Positions 16,585 to 24,825 of a stretch of 64,000 nucleotides of DNA are shown in pieces; within the stretch, counting starts at the first letter, position 1; every line of letters begins with the position of its first letter. The translations under genes were made by a program, and so were the position numbers. The notes under the pieces were generated by a model. It saw only the letters and a program-made list of their open reading frames with translations. It made no database searches and had not been told where the DNA came from. Origin of the DNA: an uncultured Clostridia bacterium (GTDB lineage Bacteria; Bacillota; Clostridia; Christensenellales; Borkfalkiaceae); NCBI GenBank assembly GCA_934271275.1, contig CAKQRD010000001.1, forward strand, positions 62,001-126,000. The letters run 5' to 3'.

Positions 16585-16898
16585 CGTATGGCGCGGGCTT
16601 GCTCCCGCCGTTGAAAAATTTTTTACACAAATTTGCGAGAGGGGAAGAACTGTTTTCCGCACGCGAGTGCTTCGCAGCGTAGCGGAGAAGTATCCGTTCT
16701 TGCGTTTACTCTTTTCCGAAAGGGGCAAAACTGTTTTCCGAATTCGTTTTTCCCCTTTCGGACTTACCCCTTTTCCAAAAACTCCTCAAAAACCCCGCCT
16801 TATTTATCTCGCATACCTCACGCTAACTTTGCCCCTTATTCTTTAAGGGGCAGACAGCAAGTTACCCGTGCTGTTTCTTTTACACAGTTACAAACTAT
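16585..16898. repeat. Long intergenic repeat, copy C with enlarged middle hairpin
   Basis: Same head, tail and order as copies A and B, but the central hairpin region is about 80 bp longer. It includes a further inverted repeat (CGAAAGGGG facing CCCCTTTCG). The tail from ACTCCTCAAAAACCCCGCC onward matches copy A closely. Confidence 0.8.
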
Positions 16899-16925
16899 GT
16901 GCAACCATAATAATTGTATACACCC

Positions 16926-16980
16926 CGTAAGGCGCGGGCTTGCGCTCTTATTAAAAACTTTACGCATAAATTTTACGATC
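16926..16980. repeat. Truncated repeat copy D
   Basis: Begins CGTAAGGCGCGGGCTTGC and keeps a decayed version of the following ACTTTACGCATAAATTT segment, then breaks off. Confidence 0.5.
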
Positions 16981-16997
16981 TAAACCCGAATAAAGCC

Positions 16998-17045
16998 AAA
17001 GCGGCTGTCGCAAGCCTGATTTCTCGCTTGCGACAGCCGCTTTTT
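16998..17045. terminator. Strong, probably bidirectional terminator
   Basis: An 18-bp stem, AAAGCGGCTGTCGCAAGC (16998-17015) with its complement (17026-17043), has TTTTTATA on the plus side and CTTTATT on the minus side. It lies downstream of the double-OB protein gene (minus) and closes the repeat block. Confidence 0.8.
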
Positions 17046-17129
17046 ATATACTTCTTTCCCTTTTCAACTTTTTGCTCGTTTCAAGCTTTTTCTTGATTTA
17101 AGCCTGCTTCACCCTGATTCAAGTCCCGT

Positions 17130-17852
17130 TTACCCCTGAATTTCCGCGTAGTCCGTTCTTTCTCCCAAAGTATAACGCGCCTCCGCGCCTTCCGTTAAGA
17201 ACTCGAATTCTCTGTCCGCGTCGAAACTTTCCGCGTTTGCGGAAGCGGCAAGCTTACTTATGGATACCTCGTAAGCCGTCATAATTTTAACGTCGTCGTC
17301 GGAAATGTGTTTCTGATATTCGCGGCTCTGAATCCTGCCCGCTATGGCGATTTTTTCGCCGACGGTAAGATTTTTCGCAAACCTCGCATTTCTTCCCCAA
17401 GCTATGCAGGGGATATAATCGGATTTGTTGTATGAGCGGTTCACCGCAATAAGAACGTCGGCAATCTCCCTGTTAAACGGCGTGGTGCGATAAACGGGCG
17501 GCTTGCAAACGTAGCCCGAAAGCACTATGCTGTTCGGATTTTTTACCGAAACCACGCTTATCAGCTCCCTCACGAAAACCGTAAGCATCAGCTTGCTTTT
17601 GCCGTCCGCGAGCTTGTTATAGCTCCTGAACTGCCCTATCGCGTTTATCGTTACGCCTACTTTCAGGTTTTTGTCCGCGATAAGCCGTTCGGAAACGGTC
17701 ACGGGTAAGATATCGCCTTGTCCCGAAAGTCTTTTCACGAGTACGTTCATTTCGTAGAACCCCTCGCCGTACACCTCGTGCGAAAACTCCGCTTCCGTCA
17801 CGATTTCCCCGCTGATAAAAACCTTATTGTTTTTCTCCGCAAAATTGTTCAT
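17130..17852 (-). CDS. Double OB-fold, SSB-like protein
   Basis: 240 residues with two tandem OB-fold-like halves. Half one is about 8-100 (KVFISGEIVTEAEFSHEVYG, ending FVRELISV). Half two is about 106-205 (NSIVLSGYVCKPPVYRTTPF, IADVLIAVNRSY, then IPCIAWGRNARFAKNL and KIAIAGRIQSREYQ), the latter closely following bacterial SSB strand order. The C-terminus is not the usual acidic DDxxPF tip; it ends TDYAEIQG. It is not the main SSB, which is at 792-1205. An AGGAGG site precedes the ATG. It may bind single-stranded DNA, but that is inference. Confidence 0.75.
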   Translation of the reverse strand: MNNFAEKNNKVFISGEIVTEAEFSHEVYGEGFYEMNVLVKRLSGQGDILPVTVSERLIADKNLKVGVTINAIGQFRSYNKLADGKSKLMLTVFVRELISVVSVKNPNSIVLSGYVCKPPVYRTTPFNREIADVLIAVNRSYNKSDYIPCIAWGRNARFAKNLTVGEKIAIAGRIQSREYQKHISDDDVKIMTAYEVSISKLAASANAESFDADREFEFLTEGAEARYTLGERTDYAEIQG

Positions 17853-17902
17853 ATATATTTTTCCTCCTTAAAGATTTTCCCCTTATCGTCAACGCGCTTA
17901 TT

Positions 17903-18676
17903 CTACGCGTTTTCGTTCTTTACCTGTGCGCCGTCCGGTCGCATACTGAAATTTTCTCTGTATATAAGCTCGCCTATCGGCACGAATTCGTACCCGCGCG
18001 CCTTCAAAGTCTTTATAACGTTCGGAATGGCTTCCGCCGTGTGCAGCCCCTGATTATGAAAAAGCACTATCGAGCCGTTTTTCGCCCGAGAAAGCACTCT
18101 GTTTTCTATTTCCTTTGCCGAAAGATCTTTCCAGTCGAGACTGTCTACGCTCCATTGAACGGTATATAGCCCCGCTTTTTCCGCACGTTCGATAAGAAGG
18201 TCATTATAATCTCCGAACGGCGGGCGGAACAATTCCACCTTTTTGCCTATAACCTTTTCGATTGCGTTTACCGAGGTTTCGAGTTCCTTGTCTATCGCGG
18301 AAGCGGAAAGCTTGCTCATTTTCGGGTGAGTTGCCGAATGAGTGCCTATTTCGTGTCCCGCGTCGCTGATTTTTTTAAGGTATTCGGGGTATTTTTCCGC
18401 CCAGAATTCCACCGTGAAAAAGGTACAGCGCACGCCCTCTTTTGCCATCGCGGAAAGGAGCTTGTCGGTATAATCGACTCCCCACGCGCAGTCGAAGGAA
18501 ATGGAAAGTTTTTTTTCTTCGGTCTCCACCGAATAAATAGGCAATTTTTTAAGATTGCTTCCGTAAAATACCGCGTGGGCGTCGGTCGCAAACAGCGCGG
18601 TAAGTGCCGCCGCCGTTAAAACGAGCGCCAAAAGCCCCGATAAAAGTTTTCTTTTTCTTAAAACGACGTAATACAT
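17903..18676 (-). CDS. Polysaccharide deacetylase, PdaB-like
   Basis: 257 residues. A signal/anchor helix is at about 11-31, then a NodB domain. Motif 1 is SFDCAWG with Asp62, as in PdaB-type enzymes, instead of the TFDDG form. The metal-binding motif is GTHSATH (His113, His117). RPPFGDYN forms motif 3, and SIVLFHN is near the end. The predicted job is removal of N-acetyl groups from peptidoglycan or a related glycan outside the membrane; PdaB homologues act in sporulation, but no other sporulation gene is nearby. The ATG at 18676 is chosen over an upstream extension because AAAGG precedes it and the signal peptide then begins correctly. Confidence 0.88.
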   Translation of the reverse strand: MYYVVLRKRKLLSGLLALVLTAAALTALFATDAHAVFYGSNLKKLPIYSVETEEKKLSISFDCAWGVDYTDKLLSAMAKEGVRCTFFTVEFWAEKYPEYLKKISDAGHEIGTHSATHPKMSKLSASAIDKELETSVNAIEKVIGKKVELFRPPFGDYNDLLIERAEKAGLYTVQWSVDSLDWKDLSAKEIENRVLSRAKNGSIVLFHNQGLHTAEAIPNVIKTLKARGYEFVPIGELIYRENFSMRPDGAQVKNENA

Positions 18677-18986
18677 TTTAAACCTTTTGCCCTCGCGAAT
18701 TTTGTCGAATAATAGAACTTTTAAAAAGCGTTTGTCGTATTTTTTAAGCTTGCTGAATGAGTCAGCTCCGCGCCATTCGGTTTTGTTTTTGCCAAAGGTC
18801 AATCAAGCGACTTTCAGGCATTCCGTAAACCGAACGACTTTTTCGTTAAATCTACCCGACGATAAATTATACTCCCCGAGCTTCCGAAATATGCTTATGA
18901 ATTTCGGCTCACAGCGTCCGCGCCACCGTGCGCTTTTTCGTATTTCGCTTTTTTTCTTCCCGTTCAAATTTTGACGTTACATAAAA

Positions 18987-19022
18987 AAAAGAGACGATAC
19001 GACTTTTCGTATCGTCTCTTTT
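18987..19022 (-). terminator. Terminator of tRNA-Thr
   Basis: A long perfect hairpin with stem AGAGACGATACGA and its complement, preceded on the plus strand by an A8 run (T8 in the tRNA direction). It begins right after the tRNA CCA end. Confidence 0.9.
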
Positions 19023-19023
19023 T

Positions 19024-19099
19024 TGGAGCTGGTGAGCGGACTTGAACCGCTGACCTGCTGATTACGAATCAGCTGCTCTACCGACTGAGCCACACCAGC
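19024..19099 (-). tRNA. tRNA-Thr (anticodon CGT)
   Basis: 76 nt including an encoded CCA. The acceptor stem is GCTGGTG/CACCAGC. The D arm is GGCTCAGTCGGTAGAGC. The anticodon stem CTGAT/ATCAG has loop TCGTA-containing TTCGTAA, giving anticodon CGT, which reads ACG threonine codons. The T arm contains GGTTCAAGTCC. All four arms pair well. The terminator follows at once. Confidence 0.96.
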
Positions 19100-19138
19100 T
19101 TATGCTTTTTAAAAAACTTTTCACAAAGCAGCTTAATC

Positions 19139-19167
19139 ATATTATCATAAATTAAAAAAAATATCAA
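19139..19167 (-). promoter_or_regulatory. Promoter of tRNA-Thr
   Basis: TTGATA (19162-19167) and a GATAATAT -10 region (19139-19146) on the minus strand with a spacer of 15-17 bp depending on the hexamer chosen, about 40 bp before the tRNA. Confidence 0.55.
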
Positions 19168-19234
19168 CGGTTTTAAGGGGCTTAACGGAAATTTTTTTAT
19201 TTCCGCGCCCCCAAAACCCGTTTATAACGTTTTA

Positions 19235-20062
19235 TTATACGTTTTTTATGGTAAACCCGTGCGCGACGAGCCACTTATTGCAGATTTTTACCCAGTGGCT
19301 GACCGCTTTATTCGAGAACTGCGTTTCCTCCGTCGCAAGCGAAAGCCCGTGCTGACCGTTCTCGAAAACGTGCAGTTCAAACGGCACGCCCGCTTTTTTA
19401 TAAGCCGCCGCAATCAAAAGACTGTTTTCCGCCGGCACGCAATTGTCGTTCGCCGTCGCCCAGATGAACGCGGGTGCAGAATTTCCGTTCACTCTCGTTT
19501 CGAGCGAAAGCCTTTCAATCAGCTTTTTGTCGCCGCCCGTCAGGTTCTCAAAGCTACCGAAATGCGCTTTTTCTCCGCCTGTAATAACGGGGTAGCTCAG
19601 AATTACGGCGTTCGGTCTGGCGTTCTTCACTCTGTCGCCGAGAACCTCCGCCGCCTCCTTTTCGTCGGGGATAATGCCGAGCATACCCGCAAGATGTCCG
19701 CCCGCGGAAAATCCTACCGCCGCAACGTGGTCTTTATCCACCGCGAATTTCTCTGCGTTTTCGCGGATATACAACATAGCCATATCCGCTTCGATAAGCT
19801 GCGCCGGGTATCTTATCGGCGCGACGGAATAGCGAAGCGCAAACGCCGCAAAGCTCTGCGCAAGATAAGAAAAAGCGATACATTCGCGTTCTCTGTCCGA
19901 AACCATAGCGTAGCCGCCGCCCGCGATAACGAGCATAGCGGGGCGAAGTCTCGGCGCGACTTCTTTGCTGATTTCGGGAACGTAGCAATCGAGATAACCC
20001 TGCGCGCCCTCTTCGCGTTCAACGCCGAAATATTTATATAAATCAACCGTTTCACAAATCAT
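19235..20062 (-). CDS. Alpha/beta hydrolase, acetyl-esterase/BD-FAE type
   Basis: 275 residues, cytoplasmic. The catalytic serine lies in GFSAGGH (Ser119); the oxyanion loop is GGGYAMVSD (48-56); the likely acid is Asp206 (TANDN) and the base His238 (GQHGLS). This is the pattern of esterases that remove acetyl or feruloyl groups from plant sugars. The ATG at 20062 is chosen because GGAG lies 9 bp upstream; a TTG four codons earlier overlaps that site. A promoter at 20090-20118 reads away from the DUF6062-like gene. The exact substrate is unknown. Confidence 0.85.
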   Translation of the reverse strand: MICETVDLYKYFGVEREEGAQGYLDCYVPEISKEVAPRLRPAMLVIAGGGYAMVSDRERECIAFSYLAQSFAAFALRYSVAPIRYPAQLIEADMAMLYIRENAEKFAVDKDHVAAVGFSAGGHLAGMLGIIPDEKEAAEVLGDRVKNARPNAVILSYPVITGGEKAHFGSFENLTGGDKKLIERLSLETRVNGNSAPAFIWATANDNCVPAENSLLIAAAYKKAGVPFELHVFENGQHGLSLATEETQFSNKAVSHWVKICNKWLVAHGFTIKNV

Positions 20063-20089
20063 AAAATACTCCAAAAAACTTTTTCTTTA

Positions 20090-20118
20090 ATTTTAGCACA
20101 ACGCGAAAAACTTTGCAA
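20090..20118 (-). promoter_or_regulatory. Promoter of the alpha/beta hydrolase gene
   Basis: TTGCAA (20113-20118), a 17-bp spacer and TAAAAT (20090-20095) on the minus strand. Confidence 0.7.
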
Positions 20119-20147
20119 TTATTAAAGAGGATAATACGCCGCAAAAG

Positions 20148-20176
20148 TTGAATTTTTTCGGGTTATGTGCTAAAAT
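20148..20176 (+). promoter_or_regulatory. Promoter placing +1 on the start codon of the DUF6062-like gene
   Basis: TTGAAT (20148-20153), a 17-bp spacer and TAAAAT (20171-20176). The predicted +1 is 20183, the A of the ATG, so the mRNA would be leaderless. No Shine-Dalgarno is present in the bases before the ATG. Confidence 0.6.
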
Positions 20177-20182
20177 GTAAAT

Positions 20183-20863
20183 ATGAGCAGTTATCATATC
20201 GACACGGGACTTATAAAAGAAAAATTCGCGGGCGCGAGCGAGTGTCCGCTGTGCGAGATAAAAGCGGTCGTGGAAGAACAATTTTTGCACGAGTTCTTAA
20301 ACGACGCGGTTATGGAGGACGACACGCGCATAAAGGTCGGCAAAACGGGCTTTTGCGAAAGACATTTCGATATGCTTTTCAAAAGACCGAACAAACTTTC
20401 GGTAGCACTTCAAATCGGCACTCGCGCGGAAAATATCGCGCCGCTTCTCGGCGAAGTTAAAAGCGCGGGCGCGGCTAAAAAACAGGCGGAAAAGATAGAA
20501 GCCGCGCTTTCGGGGTGTGCGGTGTGCGACCTCGTGAACGAAAGCATGATAAAATATTACAAAACGATCGCACAAATGTTCGTTCGGGAAAAAGGCTTTC
20601 TTAAAACACTGCTCTCTTCCAAGGGGTTTTGCCTGACGCATTACGCGGAGCTGTTAAAATATTCTTCCTCCGCGGGCTTTGCGGCAAAAGAGTATTTATC
20701 CGTATTAAGTTCTGTCGAAAGCAGAAATTTTGAGAGAATACAAGGGGATTTGAAAAGGTTTTGCGACAAACACGACTATCGCAACGCGAACGAACCGCTG
20801 GGCGACGCGGAAACGGCGATCCCCCGCATGCGGATAAAGCTTTACGGCAAAAAGGGCGAATAG
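20183..20863 (+). CDS. DUF6062-like protein with duplicated Cys/His modules
   Basis: 226 residues, cytoplasmic. It has two copies of one module: CPLC (21-24) with GFCERHF (Cys58, His61), and CAVC (112-115) with GFCLTHY (Cys150, His153). Each looks able to hold one zinc ion through CxxC plus CxxH. Helices make up the rest. I match it to DUF6062, a family of unknown function in Clostridia. The promoter at 20148-20176 puts transcription start on the ATG and there is no ribosome binding site, so it is probably translated from a leaderless mRNA. It is monocistronic, with a terminator at 20971. Confidence 0.75.
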   Translation: MSSYHIDTGLIKEKFAGASECPLCEIKAVVEEQFLHEFLNDAVMEDDTRIKVGKTGFCERHFDMLFKRPNKLSVALQIGTRAENIAPLLGEVKSAGAAKKQAEKIEAALSGCAVCDLVNESMIKYYKTIAQMFVREKGFLKTLLSSKGFCLTHYAELLKYSSSAGFAAKEYLSVLSSVESRNFERIQGDLKRFCDKHDYRNANEPLGDAETAIPRMRIKLYGKKGE

Positions 20864-20970
20864 TCCGTATCGCCTCCCCCGCGCTTACGCGTACAAAATA
20901 AAAAATGAGAGAATAAAAGCCTTGCGCAAAAATAAAAGTAACACAAAATAAAAATAGCGCAAAATAAGCC

Positions 20971-21008
20971 GCGCGCCCCGCGAAAATTTCGCGGGGCGCG
21001 CTTTCTTC
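20971..21008 (+). terminator. Terminator downstream of the DUF6062-like gene
   Basis: A near-perfect 15-bp GC-rich palindrome (20971-20985 with 20987-21001) with an AAAATTT centre, then CTTTCTTCT on the plus strand. Confidence 0.75.
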
Positions 21009-21122
21009 TATTCAAAATAAACCAAACAAATCTATTTCATATATAAGTTCATCTACAAACGCATCGCTTACCGCTTCGCCGTAAAATCTTTTTTATTTGG
21101 AATCACGAAATTACGTTTTGCT

Positions 21123-23066
21123 TTAAGCTTCTTCTCTCGTTAAATCTCCGTCCGTACAATGCACCGTGAAATTACCCGTTCTTTCCGAAAACGTCCAGCC
21201 TGCACCCTTTTCGATTTGCGCCCATTCGGCTTTCGTTCCGTTATAGTTTATATCCGCAAGCGACCTGCACCCTCCGAACGCCTCGTCGCCTATGCTCTTC
21301 ACGCTATTACCGATAGTTATACTCGTAAGAGACCCGCACCAGTGAAACGCTTCGTTCCCTATATTCGTCACGCTCTCGGGCAGAACGAACGCCGTATCCG
21401 TCTTTCCTATCGCGTATTGAACGAGCGTTTTTCCGTCTGCGGTATATAAGTTCCCCTGTATGGACTTATAATACCCGTTTCCTTCCGACACGTTTATGCC
21501 GGTTAGCGAATCGCACCTGTAAAACGCCCCGTCTCCTATCCTCTCCACGCTTGCGGGGAGCGTAATACTCGTAAGCGAAATACAAAGAGAAAACGCGCCA
21601 TTGCCGATATGCTTCACCTTGTTCCCGATAGTTAAGCTCACGATAGAACCGCGGCTATCGAACGCGTAATCGCTTATACCTACGGTATCGGCTTTTAATT
21701 CCGCTTGCTTTACCTCTACGGCGCAACCTACAACCCATTTATCGACGTAGCTGACGCCGTTTTCGGCTAAAAGCTTATCGCAATACCTGAACGCGTTTCC
21801 GCCTATGCTCGTCACGCTTTCGGGAATATTTATATTTGCAAGCGAACCGCACCCGTCGAACGCATACTTACCTATACTCGTCAAGCCGTTATCGATCGTA
21901 ACGCTTTCAAGCGAATCGCAACCGTCGAAAGCCCTGTCGCCGACAGCCGTCACGCTTCCCCCGATACGTACGCTTTTAAGCGCGGAAGAATTACAGAAGG
22001 CATAATCGCATATCTTCGTCACGCTGCCGTCTATGGTTACGTCCGTAAGCAACTCGCTACCAAAAAACGCATATTCGCCTATGCTCGTCACGCCGTTCGG
22101 AACGGAAAACGAAGTATTCGTCTTGCCTATCGCGTATTGAATAAGAGTTTTGCCGTCCTCGCCGTATAAATCGTCCCGTATAGATTTAAACGAACCGTTT
22201 TCGCCTGCCACGCTTATGCTCGCAAGCGAGCCGCAGGAGGCAAACGCGCGACTGCCTATACTCGTCACACTTTCGGGAATATTTATATTCGCAAGCGAAC
22301 CGCACCCGTAAAACGCATACTTACCTATACTTGTCAAGCCTTCGGAAAGCTTTATTTTCGTGAGCAGACCGCAATTTATAAACGCTCCGTCGCCTATACT
22401 CTCCGCGCTTTCCTGAATTTTAACACTCACGAGAGAAATACAATCGCGGAAAGCTTCTTCGCCTATTTCGGACAGACTGCCGCCGATAGTTACGCCCGTA
22501 AGCGAATCGCAACCTCTGAACGCTTCTCTGCCGATTTTATTTATACTTTCGGGAATAACGACCTGTACTACGTTTTTTCTCATATAAAAGGCATTGCCGC
22601 CTATTTCTTTAACGGGTTTACCGTTATGCGCGGCGGGTACGGAAAACCGAGTAAGGGTTTCTTCTCCGAGTTCGGTCGCTATATAATAAGTTTTATCCTC
22701 GCTCAACTCAAACCTTAAAGCCGTGGTTTCGGTAACCTCGTCGCCGCAGTCCGTACATTTTCCGTCAACGTAATTATGCGGAAGTTCGTTTTTTTCGTTA
22801 TCTTTATACTCTTCCCCGCAAGCGCATTTATAAAGAGTATAGCCCTTCGTCGTGCAGGTCGGCTCTATTACCGTTTCGATAAAAGAATGGGTGTGTTCGC
22901 CCGAGGGTTTATCGCCTCCGCCCGTGCCGCCGTTGCCGTTATCGCCGTTATTGCCGTTTCCGCCGCACGCAGAAAAAAGTCCGAGAGCGACGCACGCCAT
23001 AGCCGCCATAATCGCAAGAACCGCCGCAACGGTGATGACGCTTAAAAATCTTCCCTTTCTTCGCAT
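21123..23066 (-). CDS. BspA-type LRR_5 surface lipoprotein
   Basis: 647 residues. A signal peptide (about 8-30) ends in a lipobox-like LFSAC, followed by a Gly/Asn linker. Next is a Cys/His-rich segment (about 60-110: HTHSF, CTTKGYTLYKCACG, GKCTDCG) typical of gut-bacterial surface proteins. About 16 LRR_5 repeats of the form AFxxCxSLxxVxIxxxVxxIG follow, interrupted by two similar islands with YAIGKT. It ends with an EWAQIEKGAGW tail. The ATG at 23066 is chosen because GGGAGG precedes it; upstream in-frame sequence is the repetitive leader. Probably an adhesin-like surface protein; the ligand is unknown. Confidence 0.88.
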   Translation of the reverse strand: MRRKGRFLSVITVAAVLAIMAAMACVALGLFSACGGNGNNGDNGNGGTGGGDKPSGEHTHSFIETVIEPTCTTKGYTLYKCACGEEYKDNEKNELPHNYVDGKCTDCGDEVTETTALRFELSEDKTYYIATELGEETLTRFSVPAAHNGKPVKEIGGNAFYMRKNVVQVVIPESINKIGREAFRGCDSLTGVTIGGSLSEIGEEAFRDCISLVSVKIQESAESIGDGAFINCGLLTKIKLSEGLTSIGKYAFYGCGSLANINIPESVTSIGSRAFASCGSLASISVAGENGSFKSIRDDLYGEDGKTLIQYAIGKTNTSFSVPNGVTSIGEYAFFGSELLTDVTIDGSVTKICDYAFCNSSALKSVRIGGSVTAVGDRAFDGCDSLESVTIDNGLTSIGKYAFDGCGSLANINIPESVTSIGGNAFRYCDKLLAENGVSYVDKWVVGCAVEVKQAELKADTVGISDYAFDSRGSIVSLTIGNKVKHIGNGAFSLCISLTSITLPASVERIGDGAFYRCDSLTGINVSEGNGYYKSIQGNLYTADGKTLVQYAIGKTDTAFVLPESVTNIGNEAFHWCGSLTSITIGNSVKSIGDEAFGGCRSLADINYNGTKAEWAQIEKGAGWTFSERTGNFTVHCTDGDLTREEA

Positions 23067-23357
23067 TATCTTTAAGCCTCCCATAAAAATATTTCCGCGC
23101 GTTACCGCGCTTTTTCTCGCGCTTCCGTACGCTTCCCCGCGTATCAATATATTTCCGCAGATTACCCCGCGCTTCCCCGCGTTTTCACGCAAGTCCGCAT
23201 CTTTACGCAAATTTCGGTACGCTGATTTTATTTTATCATACTATATTAAATTATGCAAATAACGGGAGTTATTTTTAAATATTCAAGCGCGCGGCGGAAA
23301 AATTTCCGCCGCGCGCTCTTTTTTGCTTAAAAAAGCTTTTTATTTATCGTTTATCGC
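23067..23357. other. Intergenic region with GCG-rich degenerate repeats and a hairpin
   Basis: 23093-23220 holds degenerate repeats of a CGCGCTTCCCCGCG type; 23287-23316 is a GC-rich hairpin. No gene and no clear promoter for the BspA-type gene are seen. Confidence 0.5.
23287..23324 (+). terminator. Terminator-like hairpin oriented against both flanking genes
   Basis: A 14-bp stem GCGCGCGGCGGAAA with its complement, then TCTTTTTT on the plus strand. Both neighbours are on the minus strand. In the minus direction the hairpin is followed by the weaker CTTGAATATTT, so it may still end the 23358 transcript. Confidence 0.5.
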
Positions 23358-23582
23358 TTACTGCAAGCAAAGCTTCTTGAAAAGAAGCACCCATACGAGG
23401 TCTATCCAGCCGAATACGATACCGGAAGGGATGGTTACGAGAATACATATAACCAGTCTTAAAATTCCTCCCTTTTTAAGCCAGGTAGACCATCTTACGA
23501 CAATCTCGGTGATCCAGTTTACGCCGGGGATCAGAAGAAGAAGTATCTGAACCAAACGGCTTTGTTTGTTAAACCACGTCAT
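23358..23582 (-). CDS. Small two-helix membrane protein
   Basis: 74 residues, hydrophobic, with two membrane helices (about 10-30 and 40-70) joined by WSTWLKKGG. A GGAG site lies about 12 bp before the ATG and a good promoter (23616-23644) drives it alone. I do not recognise the family. Short proteins with this shape occur beside transporters or as membrane regulators, but nothing here fixes the role. Confidence 0.7.
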   Translation of the reverse strand: MTWFNKQSRLVQILLLLIPGVNWITEIVVRWSTWLKKGGILRLVICILVTIPSGIVFGWIDLVWVLLFKKLCLQ

Positions 23583-23615
23583 AATCTAAAAACTCCTTTT
23601 TTCATATTTATATGT

Positions 23616-23644
23616 ATAATATCACTTTTATGCCGAGATGTCAA
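23616..23644 (-). promoter_or_regulatory. Promoter of the small membrane protein
   Basis: TTGACA (23639-23644), a 17-bp spacer and TATTAT (23616-23621) on the minus strand. Confidence 0.75.
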
Positions 23645-23826
23645 TAGATATAACTTTTTTAGCCCTTTTTTTCGATTTTATTTCGATTTGATTTTTACCC
23701 GTCCGAGTTTTTCTCGCGCCGCACTTTTTCACGAACCGCGCGTTTTTTTGCCCGCGATTAAAAACGCGTTTTGCCGCGACGTTCCGAAACTTTGCCGAGC
23801 ATTCCGCTTTCGGCTGAAATTTTTCT

Positions 23827-24825
23827 CTATACTATCCCGAGCAAAGCATTAAACAAAAGGAACATAAGCGGAATAGTGCCGACGGAAAGCACCGTAGAAA
23901 GCAAAACGGTTACCGAAGCGAAGTCGCCGTCGCCGCCGAACTGCACCGCGAAAAGCGCGCCGCTCGTTGCGCAGGGCATCGACAAAAGAAAGAACAGAGT
24001 ATATTTGATTTCTTCCTCGACCGGCAAAAACAGAACGCACAGCATCGTCAGAGGGCTCATTACGATCAGCTTCAAGCCGCTCGCGAGATACGCGTATTTA
24101 TCGAGGAACAGCGATTTCAGGTTCACGCCAGCAAGCCGTATACCTATCACTATCATGGAAACGGGCGTGACGATTTCGCTCAGATACCCGATAACTTCCA
24201 TAAGCTTTTCCAGAATCTTATCTATCACGGTGTTTTGCGCCGCCAGATCCGCTATCGGGCGCGGCAAAAGCGCATACAGCAAAAAGCCCAGAATTACCGA
24301 GATTATAACGGGATTAGTCGCAATCTTTTTTACGGAAACCTTGGTTTTGTCGCCCGTTATCAGGTACACGCCGAACGTCCAGTTGATTATATTGAAAACC
24401 GCCACCACAACCGCGCCGTAAATCATTATTTCGTTTATGCTTCCGTGTCCCGCAAACACGGCTTTAAGAAACGGAAAACCCATAAATCCGCAGTTGGAAA
24501 AAACCCCTGCGTATCTCACGCAACGCATCTTTGCGTCTTCGCCCTTGCCTGCCGTCACCGCACAGCAAATCCCTATCATTACAAGGTGAACGACTACCGC
24601 AAGCCCCGCGACGATAAGCATATTTATCGCCGTTTCCGCCTCGAACGCCGTACCCTGAAAGCTTTTAAACACGAGCGCGGACTGCGCGCCGTATAATACC
24701 ACGACGCTGAACGCTTCCGTCGCTTTTTCGGGAAGCATTTTAAGCTTTGCGAATATGAACCCCGGAATTGCCAGCAACACGAGCGACAATACGGACAATA
24801 ATACGTCTATAAATTCGATTTCCAT
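23827..24825 (-). CDS. AEC-family (auxin efflux carrier type) transporter
   Basis: 332 residues with ten predicted membrane helices in two groups of five around a central loop (TGDKTKVSVKKIATNPVI). The family signature is visible: NCGFMGFP in helix 4, NPVIISVILGFLLY at the start of the second half, and LxxSMPCATSGALFAVQF in helix 9. AEC proteins are secondary carriers; bacterial members often move malate, malonate or other organic acids. AAGGA precedes the ATG. It appears monocistronic, so the substrate is open. Confidence 0.9.
   Translation of the reverse strand: MEIEFIDVLLSVLSLVLLAIPGFIFAKLKMLPEKATEAFSVVVLYGAQSALVFKSFQGTAFEAETAINMLIVAGLAVVVHLVMIGICCAVTAGKGEDAKMRCVRYAGVFSNCGFMGFPFLKAVFAGHGSINEIMIYGAVVVAVFNIINWTFGVYLITGDKTKVSVKKIATNPVIISVILGFLLYALLPRPIADLAAQNTVIDKILEKLMEVIGYLSEIVTPVSMIVIGIRLAGVNLKSLFLDKYAYLASGLKLIVMSPLTMLCVLFLPVEEEIKYTLFFLLSMPCATSGALFAVQFGGDGDFASVTVLLSTVLSVGTIPLMFLLFNALLGIV

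Larger units (their letters stand above)
15876..17129. other. Gene-free 1.25-kb block of interspersed repeats
   Basis: No supported gene. The block is built of short units (15943-16023), three long diverged copies (16025-16257, 16314-16537, 16585-16898) and a truncated copy (16926-16980), and ends with a strong hairpin (16998-17045). The open frames inside are interrupted, differ between copies and have no ribosome binding sites. Confidence 0.85.

Noticed and set aside
15943..16980. CRISPR array
   Set aside because: The repeats are over 200 bp, variable in length and not separated by regular unique spacers; no cas gene is near.
16633..17096. Short open frames inside the repeat block
   Set aside because: They lie within repeat copies, are not shared between copies and lack ribosome binding sites, so they are better explained as chance frames.
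19024..19099. Integrated element next to tRNA-Thr
   Set aside because: No integrase or duplicated tRNA end is seen nearby; neighbours are ordinary chromosomal genes.
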